This document shows, one piece after another, positions 25,105 to 34,877 of a stretch of DNA of 64,000 bases; the stretch's first letter is position 1, and every line of letters begins with the position of its first letter. The position numbers were made by a program, and so were the translations under genes. The notes under the pieces were generated by a model. That model ran no database searches and was not told the origin of the DNA. It was given only the letters and a program-made list of their open reading frames with translations. This stretch comes from Rhodophyticola porphyridii (GTDB taxonomy: Bacteria; Pseudomonadota; Alphaproteobacteria; Rhodobacterales; Rhodobacteraceae), in contig NZ_RCNT01000002.1 of NCBI RefSeq assembly GCF_003688285.1, positions 1 to 64,000 on the forward strand, in the 5' to 3' direction.

Positions 25105-26709
25105 ATGAGACTATCGACAACCTTGATGGCGGGCTCGGACGAGGCCAAGGCCAACCGGGCCGCGCATCTGGAAGCCCTGACGCAGGTGCGCGAGGCGGCG
25201 GAACTGGCCGCGCTTGGTGGCGGCAAGCGGGCGCGGGACCGGCATGTGTCGCGCGGCAAGATGCTGCCGCGGGAGCGGGTGGCGAACCTGCTCGATCCGG
25301 GATCGCCTTTTCTTGAGGTGGGCGCGACCGCAGGGCACGGGATGTATGACGGGGCCGCTCCGTGCGGCGGCGCGATTGCCGGTGTCGGGCGGGTCCACGG
25401 CCAGGAGGTGATGGTCGTCTGCAACGACGCGACGGTGAAGGGCGGAACCTATTATCCGATCACCGTGAAGAAGCATCTGCGCGCGCAGGAGATCGCGGAG
25501 GAATGCCATCTGCCCTGCATCTATCTTGTCGACAGCGGCGGCGCGAACCTGCCCAATCAGGACGAGGTGTTCCCCGATCGCGATCATTTCGGGCGGATCT
25601 TCTACAATCAGGCAAGGATGAGCGCCAAGGGCATCCCGCAGATCGCCGTGGTGATGGGCTCCTGCACGGCGGGGGGCGCCTATGTGCCGGCCATGTCCGA
25701 TGTCACGATCATCGTGAAGGAGCAGGGCACGATCTTTCTGGCCGGGCCGCCGCTGGTGAAGGCGGCGACCGGTGAAGTCGTGACGGCGGAAGATCTGGGC
25801 GGCGGCGATGTGCACACGCGGCTTTCCGGCGTCGCCGATTATCTGGCCGAGGACGACACTCACGCGCTGGCGCTGGCCCGGCGGGCGGTGGGCTCGCTCA
25901 ACCGCGCCAGACCGGCGACGGTGCAGTGGCAGACCCCCGAGGATCCGGCCTATGACCCCGAGGACCTGCTCTCGGTCGTGCCCGCCGCGCTGACCACGCC
26001 CTATGATATCCGAGAGGTGATCGCGCGCGTGGTGGACGGCTCCCGGTTCGACGAGTTCAAGCCGCGCTTCGGCGAAACGCTGGTCTGCGGTTTTGCCCAT
26101 CTGATGGGCTGTCCGGTGGGGATTGTGGCCAATAACGGCGTGCTGTTTTCCGAAGCGGCGCAGAAGGCGGCGCATTTCGTGGAGCTGTGCTCGCAGCGGT
26201 CCATCCCGCTGGTGTTCCTGCAGAACATCACCGGGTTCATGGTCGGCCGGAAGTACGAGAACGAGGGGATCGCGCGGCACGGCGCGAAGATGGTGACCGC
26301 GGTCGCCACCACGTCGGTGCCGAAAATCACCATGGTTGTGGGCGGCTCCTTCGGGGCTGGGAATTACGGGATGGCAGGCCGCGCCTACCAGCCGCGCTTC
26401 ATGTGGTCATGGCCGAACAGCCGCATTTCGGTAATGGGCGGCGCGCAGGCTGCAGGCGTTCTGGCGACCGTGAAGCGCGAGGCGATGGAGCGGGCGGGCG
26501 AGACATGGTCCACCGAGGCGGAGGCGGCGTTCAAGCAGCCGACCATCGATATGTTCGAGCGTCAGTCCCACCCGCTCTATGCGTCGGCCCGGCTGTGGGA
26601 TGATGGGGTGATCGACCCGCGCAAAAGCCGCGAGGTGCTGTTCCTGAGCCTGTCAGCGGCACTGAATGCACCCATGGAGGAGACGCGTTTCGGCGTCTTC
26701 CGGATGTGA
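25105..26709 (+). CDS. mccB: Methylcrotonyl-CoA carboxylase, carboxyltransferase (beta) subunit
   Basis: A 534-residue carboxyltransferase that moves CO2 from biotin to 3-methylcrotonyl-CoA in leucine degradation. The crotonase-fold halves show [19 protein letters not shown] and [17 protein letters not shown] in the N-half. In the C-half [12 protein letters not shown] and [16 protein letters not shown] are present. The [16 protein letters not shown] pattern is specific to methylcrotonyl- rather than propionyl-CoA carboxylase. The partner alpha subunit is encoded at 27189, after a small ASCH gene. Confidence 0.96.
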   Translation: MRLSTTLMAGSDEAKANRAAHLEALTQVREAAELAALGGGKRARDRHVSRGKMLPRERVANLLDPGSPFLEVGATAGHGMYDGAAPCGGAIAGVGRVHGQEVMVVCNDATVKGGTYYPITVKKHLRAQEIAEECHLPCIYLVDSGGANLPNQDEVFPDRDHFGRIFYNQARMSAKGIPQIAVVMGSCTAGGAYVPAMSDVTIIVKEQGTIFLAGPPLVKAATGEVVTAEDLGGGDVHTRLSGVADYLAEDDTHALALARRAVGSLNRARPATVQWQTPEDPAYDPEDLLSVVPAALTTPYDIREVIARVVDGSRFDEFKPRFGETLVCGFAHLMGCPVGIVANNGVLFSEAAQKAAHFVELCSQRSIPLVFLQNITGFMVGRKYENEGIARHGAKMVTAVATTSVPKITMVVGGSFGAGNYGMAGRAYQPRFMWSWPNSRISVMGGAQAAGVLATVKREAMERAGETWSTEAEAAFKQPTIDMFERQSHPLYASARLWDDGVIDPRKSREVLFLSLSAALNAPMEETRFGVFRM

Positions 26710-26773
26710 CGGGGGCGATGCGGATGTTTTGCGGAACCCTCGCGCATGCGGGCTGGTATGAAGGAAGGGCGAC

Positions 26774-27196
26774 ATGACACTGGAGGAGGCGAAGGCGCTT
26801 TACCCGGGGGCGGAAAGCTTCACCTTCGGTGACGGACCGGAGTTGTGCGCGGACCTTCTGGCGCTGGTCCGGTCGGGACGCAAGACCGCTACCTGCGGGG
26901 CGGCGCGCGATTTCGGCCCCGGCGGCGAGGCGATGCCTGTCGCGGGTCGGCGGGATATCGCGCTCAACTGGGACGGAACGCCCGCGCTGGTGATCGAGAC
27001 GGTCGAGGTGAGGCAGCAGAGATTTTGCGACGTGGAGGCGGATTTCGCCCTGGCCGAAGGCGAGAATGACAGCCTCGAAGGCTGGCGCCGCGCGCACCGG
27101 GCGTATTTCGAACGCAATGGCGGCTGGGACCCGGAGATGCCGCTGATCTGCGAGCGGTTTCGGATGGTCGAGGATTTTGGGGGCGGGGATGTTTAG
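26774..27196 (+). CDS. ASCH-domain protein
   Basis: A 140-residue ASCH-fold protein, a PUA-like beta-barrel thought to bind RNA or to act on nucleosides. SFTFGDGPELCADLLALVRSG leads to a GRKTATCG signature, as in the YqfB/ASCH group, with LVIETVEVRQQRF in the barrel. Its last 8 bases overlap mccA, so it is carried in the leucine operon, although no metabolic link is obvious. The role here is unknown. Confidence 0.87.
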   Translation: MTLEEAKALYPGAESFTFGDGPELCADLLALVRSGRKTATCGAARDFGPGGEAMPVAGRRDIALNWDGTPALVIETVEVRQQRFCDVEADFALAEGENDSLEGWRRAHRAYFERNGGWDPEMPLICERFRMVEDFGGGDV

Positions 27197-29135
27197 CAAG
27201 ATTTTGATCGCGAACCGGGGCGAGATCGCCTGCCGGGTGATGGAGACCGCCCGCGCGATGGGGGTGCGCACGGTGGCGGTGTATTCCGACGCGGATGCAC
27301 GCGCGCGCCATGTGGCGATGGCGGACGAGGCGATGCATATCGGCGGGCCCGCGCCGAAGGACAGCTATCTGCGCGGCGAGGCGATCATCGAAGCGGCGAG
27401 AGCCACGGGCGCGCAGGCGATCCATCCGGGCTACGGCTTCCTGTCCGAAAACCCGGATTTCGTGGAGGCGGTCGAGGCGGCGGGGCTGGTGTTTATCGGA
27501 CCGTCGGCGGATGCGATCCGGGCGATGGGGCTAAAGGATGCGGCCAAGGCGCTGATGTCCGAGGCGGGGGTGCCCGTGGTGCCGGGATATCACGGCGAGA
27601 ACCAGGACCCGGAGCATCTGTCCGGTGCGGCGGACGCGATCGGGTATCCGGTGCTGATCAAGGCGGTGGCCGGCGGCGGCGGCAAGGGGATGCGCAAGGT
27701 TGATGCGCCATCCGGCTTCATGGAAGCGCTGGAAAGCGCCAAGGGAGAGGCGGCCACAGCCTTTGGCAATGATGCGGTCCTGATCGAGAAATTCGTCGAG
27801 AAACCGCGCCATATCGAGGTTCAGGTCTTTGGCGACGGGACACGTGCGGTGCACCTGTTCGAGCGGGACTGCTCGCTTCAGCGGCGCCATCAGAAGGTGA
27901 TCGAGGAAGCGCCCGCCCCCGGCATGACCGAGGAGATGCGCAACGAGATGGGGATGGCCGCGGTGCGCGCCGCCGAGGCGATTGGCTATGCGGGCGCGGG
28001 CACGGTGGAGTTCATCGTCGACGGGTCCGATGGGCTGAGACCCGACCGGTTCTGGTTCATGGAGATGAACACGCGCCTGCAGGTGGAGCACCCGGTGACC
28101 GAAGCGATTACCGGCGTCGATCTGGTGGAATGGCAGCTTCGTGTGGCGGCGGGCGAGGGCCTGCCGATGGCGCAGCAGGATCTGGCGATCGACGGCCATG
28201 CGTTCGAGGCGCGGCTTTATGCCGAGGATGTGCCGAAAGGCTTCCTGCCCGCCACCGGAACGCTGGCGCATCTGGTGTTCCCGGCCACTGCGCGGGCAGA
28301 TACCGGCGTCAGGCCGGGCGACACGATCAGCCCGTGGTACGACCCGATGATCGCCAAGCTGATCGTGCACGGGCCCACCCGCGCGGTTGCGCTGACCCGG
28401 CTGGAACAGGCGCTGGCGGGGACGCAGGTGGCCGGCTCGGTCACCAATCTGGCGTTTCTGCGCAAGCTGGCGCGGCATCCGGGGTTTGGTGCGGGCGATG
28501 TGGATACCGGGTTGATCGGGCGCGATCTGGAGACGCTGGCCGCCGAGCCGGTGGCCTGCACCCGGTCTCGGTCGCTGGCGGCGCTAGGCGCGCTGGGATT
28601 GCATGACACGGCCGATCCGCTGGCGGGGTTTGCGCTCTGGGCGCCGCTGGAACAGGCGGTGAGGCTGGAGTATCGCGGCGAGAGCCTGGATCTGGTGGTG
28701 GAGACGCTGGCGCCCGGCCGTTTCCGGGTCCGCGGTGAGGCGGTGCATGAACTGGAGCGCGACGGTGACCGCTGGCGGATCGACGGCGCTGTGGTACCGG
28801 CGCAGGTCGTCCGTCACGATGCAGGCGTGTCCGTCTTCTGGGGGAACGCCTACGGGTTCGAGCCGGTCGATCCGCTGGATGTGGTGGCCGAAGGCGGTGC
28901 GGCGGCGGGCCGGATCGAGGCGCCGATGCCGGGGCTGGTGAAAACGGTGTTCGTGGCCGTCGGGCAGGCGGTCGCGAAAGGCGACCGGCTGGCGGTGCTG
29001 GAAGCGATGAAGATGGAACACACCCTGAGCGCCGGGCGGGACGGGGTCGTGGCCGAAGTCATGGTTGAGGCAGGCGCGCAGGTGGAAGCCGGTGCCGCGC
29101 TGATCGTGCTGGAAGAAGCGGAGGAGGCGGCGTGA
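27189..29135 (+). CDS. mccA: Methylcrotonyl-CoA carboxylase, biotin-containing (alpha) subunit
   Basis: A 648-residue protein with biotin carboxylase at the N-terminus (KILIANRGEIACRV; ATP-grasp glycine loop AVAGGGGKGM; EKFVEKPRHIEVQVFGD; MEMNTRLQVEHPVTE). A linker domain follows, then the C-terminal biotinyl domain with the target lysine in EAMKMEH (about residue 610). It carboxylates its own biotin for MccB. ATG 27189 follows a GGGGCGGGG stretch; an in-frame TTG at 27177 is less likely. The biotin must be attached by BirA, encoded at 55.4 kb. Confidence 0.95.
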   Translation: MFSKILIANRGEIACRVMETARAMGVRTVAVYSDADARARHVAMADEAMHIGGPAPKDSYLRGEAIIEAARATGAQAIHPGYGFLSENPDFVEAVEAAGLVFIGPSADAIRAMGLKDAAKALMSEAGVPVVPGYHGENQDPEHLSGAADAIGYPVLIKAVAGGGGKGMRKVDAPSGFMEALESAKGEAATAFGNDAVLIEKFVEKPRHIEVQVFGDGTRAVHLFERDCSLQRRHQKVIEEAPAPGMTEEMRNEMGMAAVRAAEAIGYAGAGTVEFIVDGSDGLRPDRFWFMEMNTRLQVEHPVTEAITGVDLVEWQLRVAAGEGLPMAQQDLAIDGHAFEARLYAEDVPKGFLPATGTLAHLVFPATARADTGVRPGDTISPWYDPMIAKLIVHGPTRAVALTRLEQALAGTQVAGSVTNLAFLRKLARHPGFGAGDVDTGLIGRDLETLAAEPVACTRSRSLAALGALGLHDTADPLAGFALWAPLEQAVRLEYRGESLDLVVETLAPGRFRVRGEAVHELERDGDRWRIDGAVVPAQVVRHDAGVSVFWGNAYGFEPVDPLDVVAEGGAAAGRIEAPMPGLVKTVFVAVGQAVAKGDRLAVLEAMKMEHTLSAGRDGVVAEVMVEAGAQVEAGAALIVLEEAEEAA

Positions 29136-29458
29136 CGGGGCTGACGCTGATCGGGTTTCAGGACAGCGTCTATACCCGCGCGGTGCGCCTTGCACCGTCC
29201 GAAAAGGCGCTGGCCTACGAGTATGACGAGGCGAACCCCTTCACCGAAGACGGGCAGGCCAGCCCGGCCGGGCGCGATGACAGCCGCGCCGATCGCCCGC
29301 TGGCGTCGATGATCGGTTACTTTGCGCTCGTGTCCGAGGGCAGGGCGATGCTGGAGGCGCGGTCCGCGCCGAGCCGATGGTTCGCCGGGATATCCGCGCG
29401 CGCGGCCTTTGCCGAGACGCGGCCCGGGGTTGTGGCGGTGCTGGAGGGTGGGCGATGA
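29132..29458 (+). pseudogene. Internally deleted glutathione S-transferase
   Basis: A 108-residue frame whose first 40 residues (LIGFQDSVYTRAVRLAPSEK, YEYDEANPF) look like a GST thioredoxin-fold N-terminus, and whose last 55 (PLASMIGYFALVSEGRAML, RWFAGISARAAF) look like a GST C-terminal helical end. About 100 residues, including the cis-Pro motif and most of the helical domain, are missing between them, yet frame is kept. It starts GTGA on the mccA stop and ends ATGA on the next gene, an intact GST. Probably non-functional as a transferase. Confidence 0.65.
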
Positions 29459-30129
29459 TCCGGCTTCATCATGTGCCGCAAAGCCGGTCTATGCGGACGC
29501 TTTGGCTGCTGCATGAGCTGGGCGTGGCGTTCGAGGTGGTGGAATGGCCCTTCGACAAGACCTTGCGCAGTGCGGAGTTTCTGGCGCTGAACCCCGCCGG
29601 GCGTGTGCCCGCGCTTGAGCTTGACGGGGTCAGCCTGTGGGAAACCGGCGCGATCACGGAAATCCTGTGCGAGCGGTTTCCCGAGGCGGGGATGGGCCGC
29701 GCGCCCGGCCATGCGGAGCGGGCCGACTGGCTGATCTGGGTGCATTTTGCCGAGACGATCAGCCAGCACGTGGCGGCGCTGACGCAACAGCATGAGGCGC
29801 TTTACGAGGATCACATGCGCTCCCCCGTCGTGATGAAGATCGAGGCCAGGCGGATCGAGAAATGCTATCAGGTCATCGAGGAGCGTTTGGCGGGCCGCGC
29901 CTATCTGCTGGATGGCGGGTTTTCGGCGGCCGATATCAGCGTGGGGCAGGCGGTTTACATGGCGCGTCATTTCGCACGGCTTGAGCCTTTCGCGGCGGCG
30001 GCGGCGTGGTATGACCGGATCACGGCCCGCCCCGGGTTCACGGCGTCCCTGCCTGCGGGGCGCGGGCTCTACACCCGGGACTATTACGAGGCCTGGAGCG
30101 GGGAGGACGGAGCCGGGAAGGCAAACTGA
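29455..30129 (+). CDS. Glutathione S-transferase family protein
   Basis: A 224-residue GST. The N-terminal thioredoxin-like domain has HHVPQSRSMRTLWLLHELG (active-site Ser region), NPAGRVPALELDG with the cis-Pro, and WETGAITEIL (Glu-Thr/Ser binding gamma-glutamyl). The helical C-terminal domain has FSAADISVGQAVY, the N-cap box. It is coupled to the deleted GST and sits between mccA and HMG-CoA lyase. A glutathione-linked role in this pathway is not known. Confidence 0.92.
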   Translation: MIRLHHVPQSRSMRTLWLLHELGVAFEVVEWPFDKTLRSAEFLALNPAGRVPALELDGVSLWETGAITEILCERFPEAGMGRAPGHAERADWLIWVHFAETISQHVAALTQQHEALYEDHMRSPVVMKIEARRIEKCYQVIEERLAGRAYLLDGGFSAADISVGQAVYMARHFARLEPFAAAAAWYDRITARPGFTASLPAGRGLYTRDYYEAWSGEDGAGKAN

Positions 30130-30202
30130 CGGGCGTCGCGCGGGTGGCGGACATGCGCCCCGGACGCGACGATATCGGGAACCATGAGAAGGAGGGCGGG
30201 GT

Positions 30203-31063
30203 GTGAGCGAATATGTCGAGATCTTCGAGGTCGGGCCGCGGGACGGTTTGCAGAACGAGGCGGGAGAGATCCCGGTGGCTGACAAGATCGCGCTGGTCGA
30301 CCGGCTGAGCGAGGCCGGGTTCCGGCGGATCGAGGTGGCAAGCTTCGTATCGCCCAAATGGGTGCCGCAGATGGCCGACAGCGCCGAGGTTCTGGCGGGC
30401 ATCGCGCGGGCCGACGGGATCCGCTATGCGGCACTGACCCCGAACATGCGCGGCTACGAGGCGGCGCTGGCGGCGGGCGCCGATGAGATCGCGATTTTCG
30501 GATCCGCCTCGGAGGGGTTTTCCAAGGCCAATATCAACGCCACCATCGACGAGAGCCTGGAGCGGTTCCGGCCCGTGGTGGAGGCCGCGCGGCATATCGA
30601 TCTGCCGGTCAGGGGCTACGTAAGCTGTGTGACGGACTGCCCCTATGACGGCCCGGTCGATCCGGGGCAGGTCGCGCGTGTGGCCGACCGGCTTTTTGCC
30701 ATGGGCTGCTACGAGATCTCCCTCGGCGACACCCTTGGCTACGGGACGCCTGACAGCATCGCGCGGATGCTGCTGGCGGTGCGCAATGTTGTGCCCGCGG
30801 GCCGTCTGGCGGGGCATTACCATGACACGCGCGGGCGCGCGCTGGACAATATCGACGCCTCCCTGAGCCTCGGCCTGCGGGTTTTCGATGCGGCGGTGGG
30901 GGGGCTGGGCGGCTGCCCCTACGCGCCGGGCGCGGCAGGAAATGTGGCGACCGAAGCGGTGGCGCGCCATCTGGCCGATCTGGGCTATGAGACCGGGCTG
31001 GATGCCGGGGTGCTGGCGCAGGCAGCCGGGATGGCGCGGGCGATGCGCCGGGAGGCGGCGTGA
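30203..31063 (+). CDS. liuE: Hydroxymethylglutaryl-CoA lyase
   Basis: A 286-residue DRE-TIM enzyme cleaving HMG-CoA to acetyl-CoA and acetoacetate, the last step of leucine degradation. EVGPRDGLQNE carries the conserved Arg-Asp metal site. SCVTDCPYDG and GHYHDTRGRALDN follow, with the metal-ligand histidines. GGCPYAPGAAGNVATE is the signature with the essential cysteine. The GTG start has AGGAGGGCGGG upstream. Its stop overlaps the liuC start (TGATG). Confidence 0.96.
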   Translation: MSEYVEIFEVGPRDGLQNEAGEIPVADKIALVDRLSEAGFRRIEVASFVSPKWVPQMADSAEVLAGIARADGIRYAALTPNMRGYEAALAAGADEIAIFGSASEGFSKANINATIDESLERFRPVVEAARHIDLPVRGYVSCVTDCPYDGPVDPGQVARVADRLFAMGCYEISLGDTLGYGTPDSIARMLLAVRNVVPAGRLAGHYHDTRGRALDNIDASLSLGLRVFDAAVGGLGGCPYAPGAAGNVATEAVARHLADLGYETGLDAGVLAQAAGMARAMRREAA

Positions 31064-31845
31064 TGGAAACGATCGAGATTGCCGTGGATGCACGCGGGGT
31101 GGCGAAGATCACTCTGAATCGCCCGGACAAGCACAACGCGTTGGACGCAAGGATGATCGCCGAGCTGACCGAAGCTGCGGGCCGGTTGGGGCGCGACCCG
31201 GCAGTCCGCGTGGTGGTTCTGACCGGCGCCGGCGCCAGTTTCTGCGCCGGGGGCGATCTCGGCTGGATGAAGGCGCAGATGGACGCGGACGGGGCCACGC
31301 GGGGCCGCGAGGCGCGCAAGCTTGCCGATATGCTGGGTGCGCTGGACCGGATGGCGAAACCGCTGATCGGGCGGGTGCAGGGACAGGCCTTCGGCGGCGG
31401 CGTCGGGATGATGTCGGTCTGTGATGTGGCGGTGGGTGTGGAGACCGCCAAATTCGGGCTGACCGAGGTGCGGCTCGGTCTGATCCCGGCGACCATCGGG
31501 CCCTATGTCGTGGCGCGGATCGGGGCCGCCAAGGCACGGCGGGTGTTTTTCTCCGGCCGTATCTTCGGGGCGCAGGAGGCCGTGGAGCTTGACCTTCTGG
31601 CCCGCGCCGTGCCCGAGCCGGAGCTTGATGCTGCGGTGGAGCGGGAGGTGCTGCCCTATCTGTCCGCGGCCCCCGGCGCGGTGGCCGAGGGCAAGGCGCT
31701 GGTGGCGCGTCTGGCCCCGGGCGTGGGCGAGGCGGCGGTTGCGATGACGGTGGACGCGCTTGTGGCGCGCTGGGAAAGTGCGGAAAGCGCCGAAGGGATC
31801 GGCGCTTTTTTCGAGAAGCGGAAGCCCCATTGGGTGGAGGAGTAA
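31063..31845 (+). CDS. liuC: Methylglutaconyl-CoA hydratase (enoyl-CoA hydratase family)
   Basis: A 260-residue crotonase-fold protein. GAGASFCAGGDLGWMK and GQAFGGGVGMMSVCD form the oxyanion hole. LTEVRLGLIPATIGPYV, with the catalytic Glu at the hydratase position, matches 3-methylglutaconyl-CoA hydratases. It hydrates methylglutaconyl-CoA, the MccAB product, to HMG-CoA, which LiuE then cleaves. Start ATG 31063 overlaps the liuE stop. Confidence 0.92.
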   Translation: METIEIAVDARGVAKITLNRPDKHNALDARMIAELTEAAGRLGRDPAVRVVVLTGAGASFCAGGDLGWMKAQMDADGATRGREARKLADMLGALDRMAKPLIGRVQGQAFGGGVGMMSVCDVAVGVETAKFGLTEVRLGLIPATIGPYVVARIGAAKARRVFFSGRIFGAQEAVELDLLARAVPEPELDAAVEREVLPYLSAAPGAVAEGKALVARLAPGVGEAAVAMTVDALVARWESAESAEGIGAFFEKRKPHWVEE

Positions 31846-31986
31846 CAGGAAGCAGTACCTGAGATTTTCGGGGCGGGAATGTCTACGTCGCTTCGCGCGG
31901 GGGCGGAGCCGGGAGCCCGCGTCGGGCATGTCCGATGGGCTGAAATGACACCGTTTATGGCGTGTCGAATAGGGAAGGGTGATAGG

Positions 31987-32964
31987 ATGCGGGCGGTTTG
32001 GTATGAAGCATTCGGGGCGGCGGGCGATGTGTTGCATATGGGCACGCTGACCCGGCCCGAACCGGGCGCTGGCGAGGTTCTGGTCCGCCTTGGGGCTTCG
32101 GGCATCAATCCGTCGGATGTGAAGTTGCGTGCGGGCGCAAGACCCGGCGCGACCATGGCCTTTCCCAGGATAGTACCGCATTCCGACGGCGCCGGTGTGA
32201 TTGAGGCGGTGGGCGATGGCGTGGATTCGGCCCGCGTGGGAGAGCGCGTCTGGGTATGGAATGCGGGCTGGCAACGGGCCTTCGGCACGGCAGCCGAGTA
32301 CGTCGCGCTGCCGAGCGCGCAGGCGGTGCATCTGCCCGACGGGACCTCGCTGGCCGAAGGCGCGTGTTTCGGCATCCCTGCGATGACTGCGTGGATGGCC
32401 GTGCTGGGGGACGGGCCCGTGGACGGGAAAACGGTTTTGGTGGCCGGCGGCGCGGGCAGCGTCGGGCGCTACGCCTGTCAGATGGCGGCGTTGTCGGGCG
32501 CGCGTGTGATCGCCACGGTTTCTTCGGAAGAGAAGGGCGCGCATTCGACGGCGGAGACCTGGATCAACTATCGCGACACGGATGTGGCCGACGCGGTGAT
32601 GGACCTAACCGATGGCGCAGGCGTTGACCGGGTGGTGGAGGTGGATTTCGCCGCCAATCAGGCCACGGCGTTGGCGCTGGTGAAGCCCGGCGGCGTGATT
32701 GCCGCCTATGGCTCGGCCAGCGAGATGGTGCCGCGGCTAGAATTCTACCCGTTCATGTTCAAGAACGTGCGGCTGCACATGCTGATCTGCTATCTGATGG
32801 CACCTGCGGATCATCGCCGGGGGGAGGCGCAGCTGGCCACATGGCTGGAGGCCGGCGCGCTCAGCCATGCTGTCGTGCCGGGCGGATCGTTGGCAGACTG
32901 CGCCGCGGCGCACCGCATGGTCGAAGCGGCCGAGAAGCTCGGCACCGTCGTAATCGAGATCTGA
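31987..32964 (+). CDS. Quinone oxidoreductase-like MDR protein
   Basis: A 325-residue zinc-independent medium-chain reductase (quinone reductase / zeta-crystallin group). The N-terminal GroES-like domain contains LGASGINPSDVKLRAG. The Rossmann domain has VLVAGGAGSVGRYACQMAAL as the NADP loop. Structural and catalytic zinc ligands are missing, as expected for this group. It lies 141 bp after liuC; an associated role in acyl-CoA or carbonyl reduction is only inferred from place. Confidence 0.88.
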   Translation: MRAVWYEAFGAAGDVLHMGTLTRPEPGAGEVLVRLGASGINPSDVKLRAGARPGATMAFPRIVPHSDGAGVIEAVGDGVDSARVGERVWVWNAGWQRAFGTAAEYVALPSAQAVHLPDGTSLAEGACFGIPAMTAWMAVLGDGPVDGKTVLVAGGAGSVGRYACQMAALSGARVIATVSSEEKGAHSTAETWINYRDTDVADAVMDLTDGAGVDRVVEVDFAANQATALALVKPGGVIAAYGSASEMVPRLEFYPFMFKNVRLHMLICYLMAPADHRRGEAQLATWLEAGALSHAVVPGGSLADCAAAHRMVEAAEKLGTVVIEI

Positions 32965-33043
32965 TCGCGGCTTCCGTTTTCGCGCGCCTGTGCTAGCCTT
33001 GCCCGATCGGCCCCGCCAAAGAGGGCCGGACAGGGAGGATTCC

Positions 33044-34606
33044 ATGACCGTTTTTCCGAGCCTCTATCCGGAGGTCGCGCTGAGTGACATGTCGATCACC
33101 GAGCGTTTGTTCCAGGGGCTGGAGAACCGCCCGGAAGACGTGGCGATCATCGACGGGCCCACAGGGCGGGCGTTGACCTCGGCTGCGCTCGTCGACCAGA
33201 TCAGATCGCTTGCCGGCGGGCTCGTGACACGCGGCGTCTTGCCGGGCGGAACGGTTGCGATCCTTGCGCCGAACTGCCCGGAATATGCGGTGGTTTTCCA
33301 CGGTGTGGCTTTTGCGGGCGGTACGATCACCACGCTGAACCCCACCTATACGGCCCCCGAAATCCAGCACCAGTTGCACGATGCCGGCGCGACAATGCTG
33401 GTGACGATCCCGGCACTGGTCGATCTGGCCCGCGCGGGCATGACGGGCACGGCCGTCACGGAGCTGGTGGTGATCGGAGGCGGCGCGGAAGATGCGCTGT
33501 CGCTGGATGATCTGATGGGCGCGCCACAGGCAGCTCAGGTGCGCGTGGATCTCGACAGTTTTCCCGTGGTTCTGCCTTATTCAAGCGGTACCACAGGGCG
33601 GCCCAAGGGCGTGATGCTGAGCCATCGCAACATCGTGACCAACGTGAACCAGCTGGCCGTGCCAACGGGCATTGAGCGTGGCGAAACGGTCATCGCCTTT
33701 CTGCCGTTCTTCCACATCTACGGCATGACCGTTCTGATGAACCTCGTTCTGGGGCAGGAAGGGCGGCTGGTCACCATGCCGCGATTTGATCTTGAACAGT
33801 TCCTGCATCTGATCCAGACCCACGCGGTCAGCCGGCTTTACATCGTGCCGCCGGTGGCGCTGGCGCTGGCCAAGCATCCAATGGTGGCGCAATACGACAT
33901 GTCGTCGGTTCGGTTCATATTTTCGGGCGCGGCCCCGCTGAGCGCCGAGGTCGAGATTGCCGTGGGGGAGCGGTTGGGTGCGGAATCGATCCAGGGCTAC
34001 GGGATGACCGAGATGAGCCCGGTGAGCCACTCCACCTATCGCGGCAAGCCCCGGCACGGTTCCTCCGGCCAGGCGGTGCCAAACACCGAATGCCGTATCG
34101 TGGAGCCGGAAACGGGCCGGAATCTGGGCCCGGATCAGGAAGGGGAGCTTTGGGTGCGGGGCCCGCAGGTGATGATGGGCTATCTGAACAATGCCGAGGC
34201 GACGGCGGCAACCCTGACCGAGGATGGATGGCTGAAAACCGGCGACCTGGCGGTGATCGACGGCGACGGGTACATGTTCATTCGCGACCGGCTGAAGGAG
34301 CTGATCAAGTACAAGGGCTTCGCGGTGGCCCCGGCCGAGGTGGAGGCCGCATTGATCGCCCATGAAAAGATCATCGACGCCGCCGTGGTGGGCAAACCCG
34401 ATGATGAGGCAGGAGAGCTGCCGATTGCCTTCGTGGTCGCCGCGCCGGACGCGGAGCTGGACGGAGATGCGGTGATGGCGCATCTGGAGGGCTGTCTGTC
34501 CCATTACAAGCACCCCGCAGAGGTCCGCTTCGTGGACAGTGTGCCGAAATCCGCCTCGGGCAAGATCCTGCGGCGGTTCCTGCGGGACGAGCTGCGCGCG
34601 GAGTGA
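33044..34606 (+). CDS. AMP-forming acyl-CoA synthetase (4-coumarate:CoA ligase-like)
   Basis: A 520-residue ANL enzyme that activates a carboxylic acid to its CoA thioester via acyl-AMP. The P-loop is PYSSGTTGRPKGVMLSHRN, the adenine motif GYGMTEMSP, the hinge region WLKTGDLAVIDGDG, and the catalytic lysine SASGKILRR. GGGAGGATTCC precedes the ATG at 33044. Closest in pattern to 4CL-like ligases; the substrate may be a branched or aromatic acid. It closes the leucine/isovalerate region. Confidence 0.92.
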   Translation: MTVFPSLYPEVALSDMSITERLFQGLENRPEDVAIIDGPTGRALTSAALVDQIRSLAGGLVTRGVLPGGTVAILAPNCPEYAVVFHGVAFAGGTITTLNPTYTAPEIQHQLHDAGATMLVTIPALVDLARAGMTGTAVTELVVIGGGAEDALSLDDLMGAPQAAQVRVDLDSFPVVLPYSSGTTGRPKGVMLSHRNIVTNVNQLAVPTGIERGETVIAFLPFFHIYGMTVLMNLVLGQEGRLVTMPRFDLEQFLHLIQTHAVSRLYIVPPVALALAKHPMVAQYDMSSVRFIFSGAAPLSAEVEIAVGERLGAESIQGYGMTEMSPVSHSTYRGKPRHGSSGQAVPNTECRIVEPETGRNLGPDQEGELWVRGPQVMMGYLNNAEATAATLTEDGWLKTGDLAVIDGDGYMFIRDRLKELIKYKGFAVAPAEVEAALIAHEKIIDAAVVGKPDDEAGELPIAFVVAAPDAELDGDAVMAHLEGCLSHYKHPAEVRFVDSVPKSASGKILRRFLRDELRAE

Positions 34607-34877
34607 ACCCGAAGTCTGCGCGCCGTCATTGTGCAGCGCGAGCCGCTGGCGGCCGTTTCCATCCGCGTCACGGCATAGGCTTGGGTCGCACTTTGCCTGC
34701 CGCAGCCTCTATCCGAGCCTCGACGGGCGCATCCTGCGGGATTATCTTCGATGGTCGAAGAGTTCCAGACCCTGAACCGGGCGCGGGCATGAACGCGGCC
34801 CCCGAGCGCAAAAGGCTTGCGTGTCCGGCCGGTGGATTGGGCATATCTGGTTCGAACCCGGTTGAGTGTGATGTGCC

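Noticed and set aside
34849-34859. GGTTCGAACCC, resembling a tRNA T-loop
   Set aside because: No acceptor, D-arm or anticodon arm can be folded around it on either strand.
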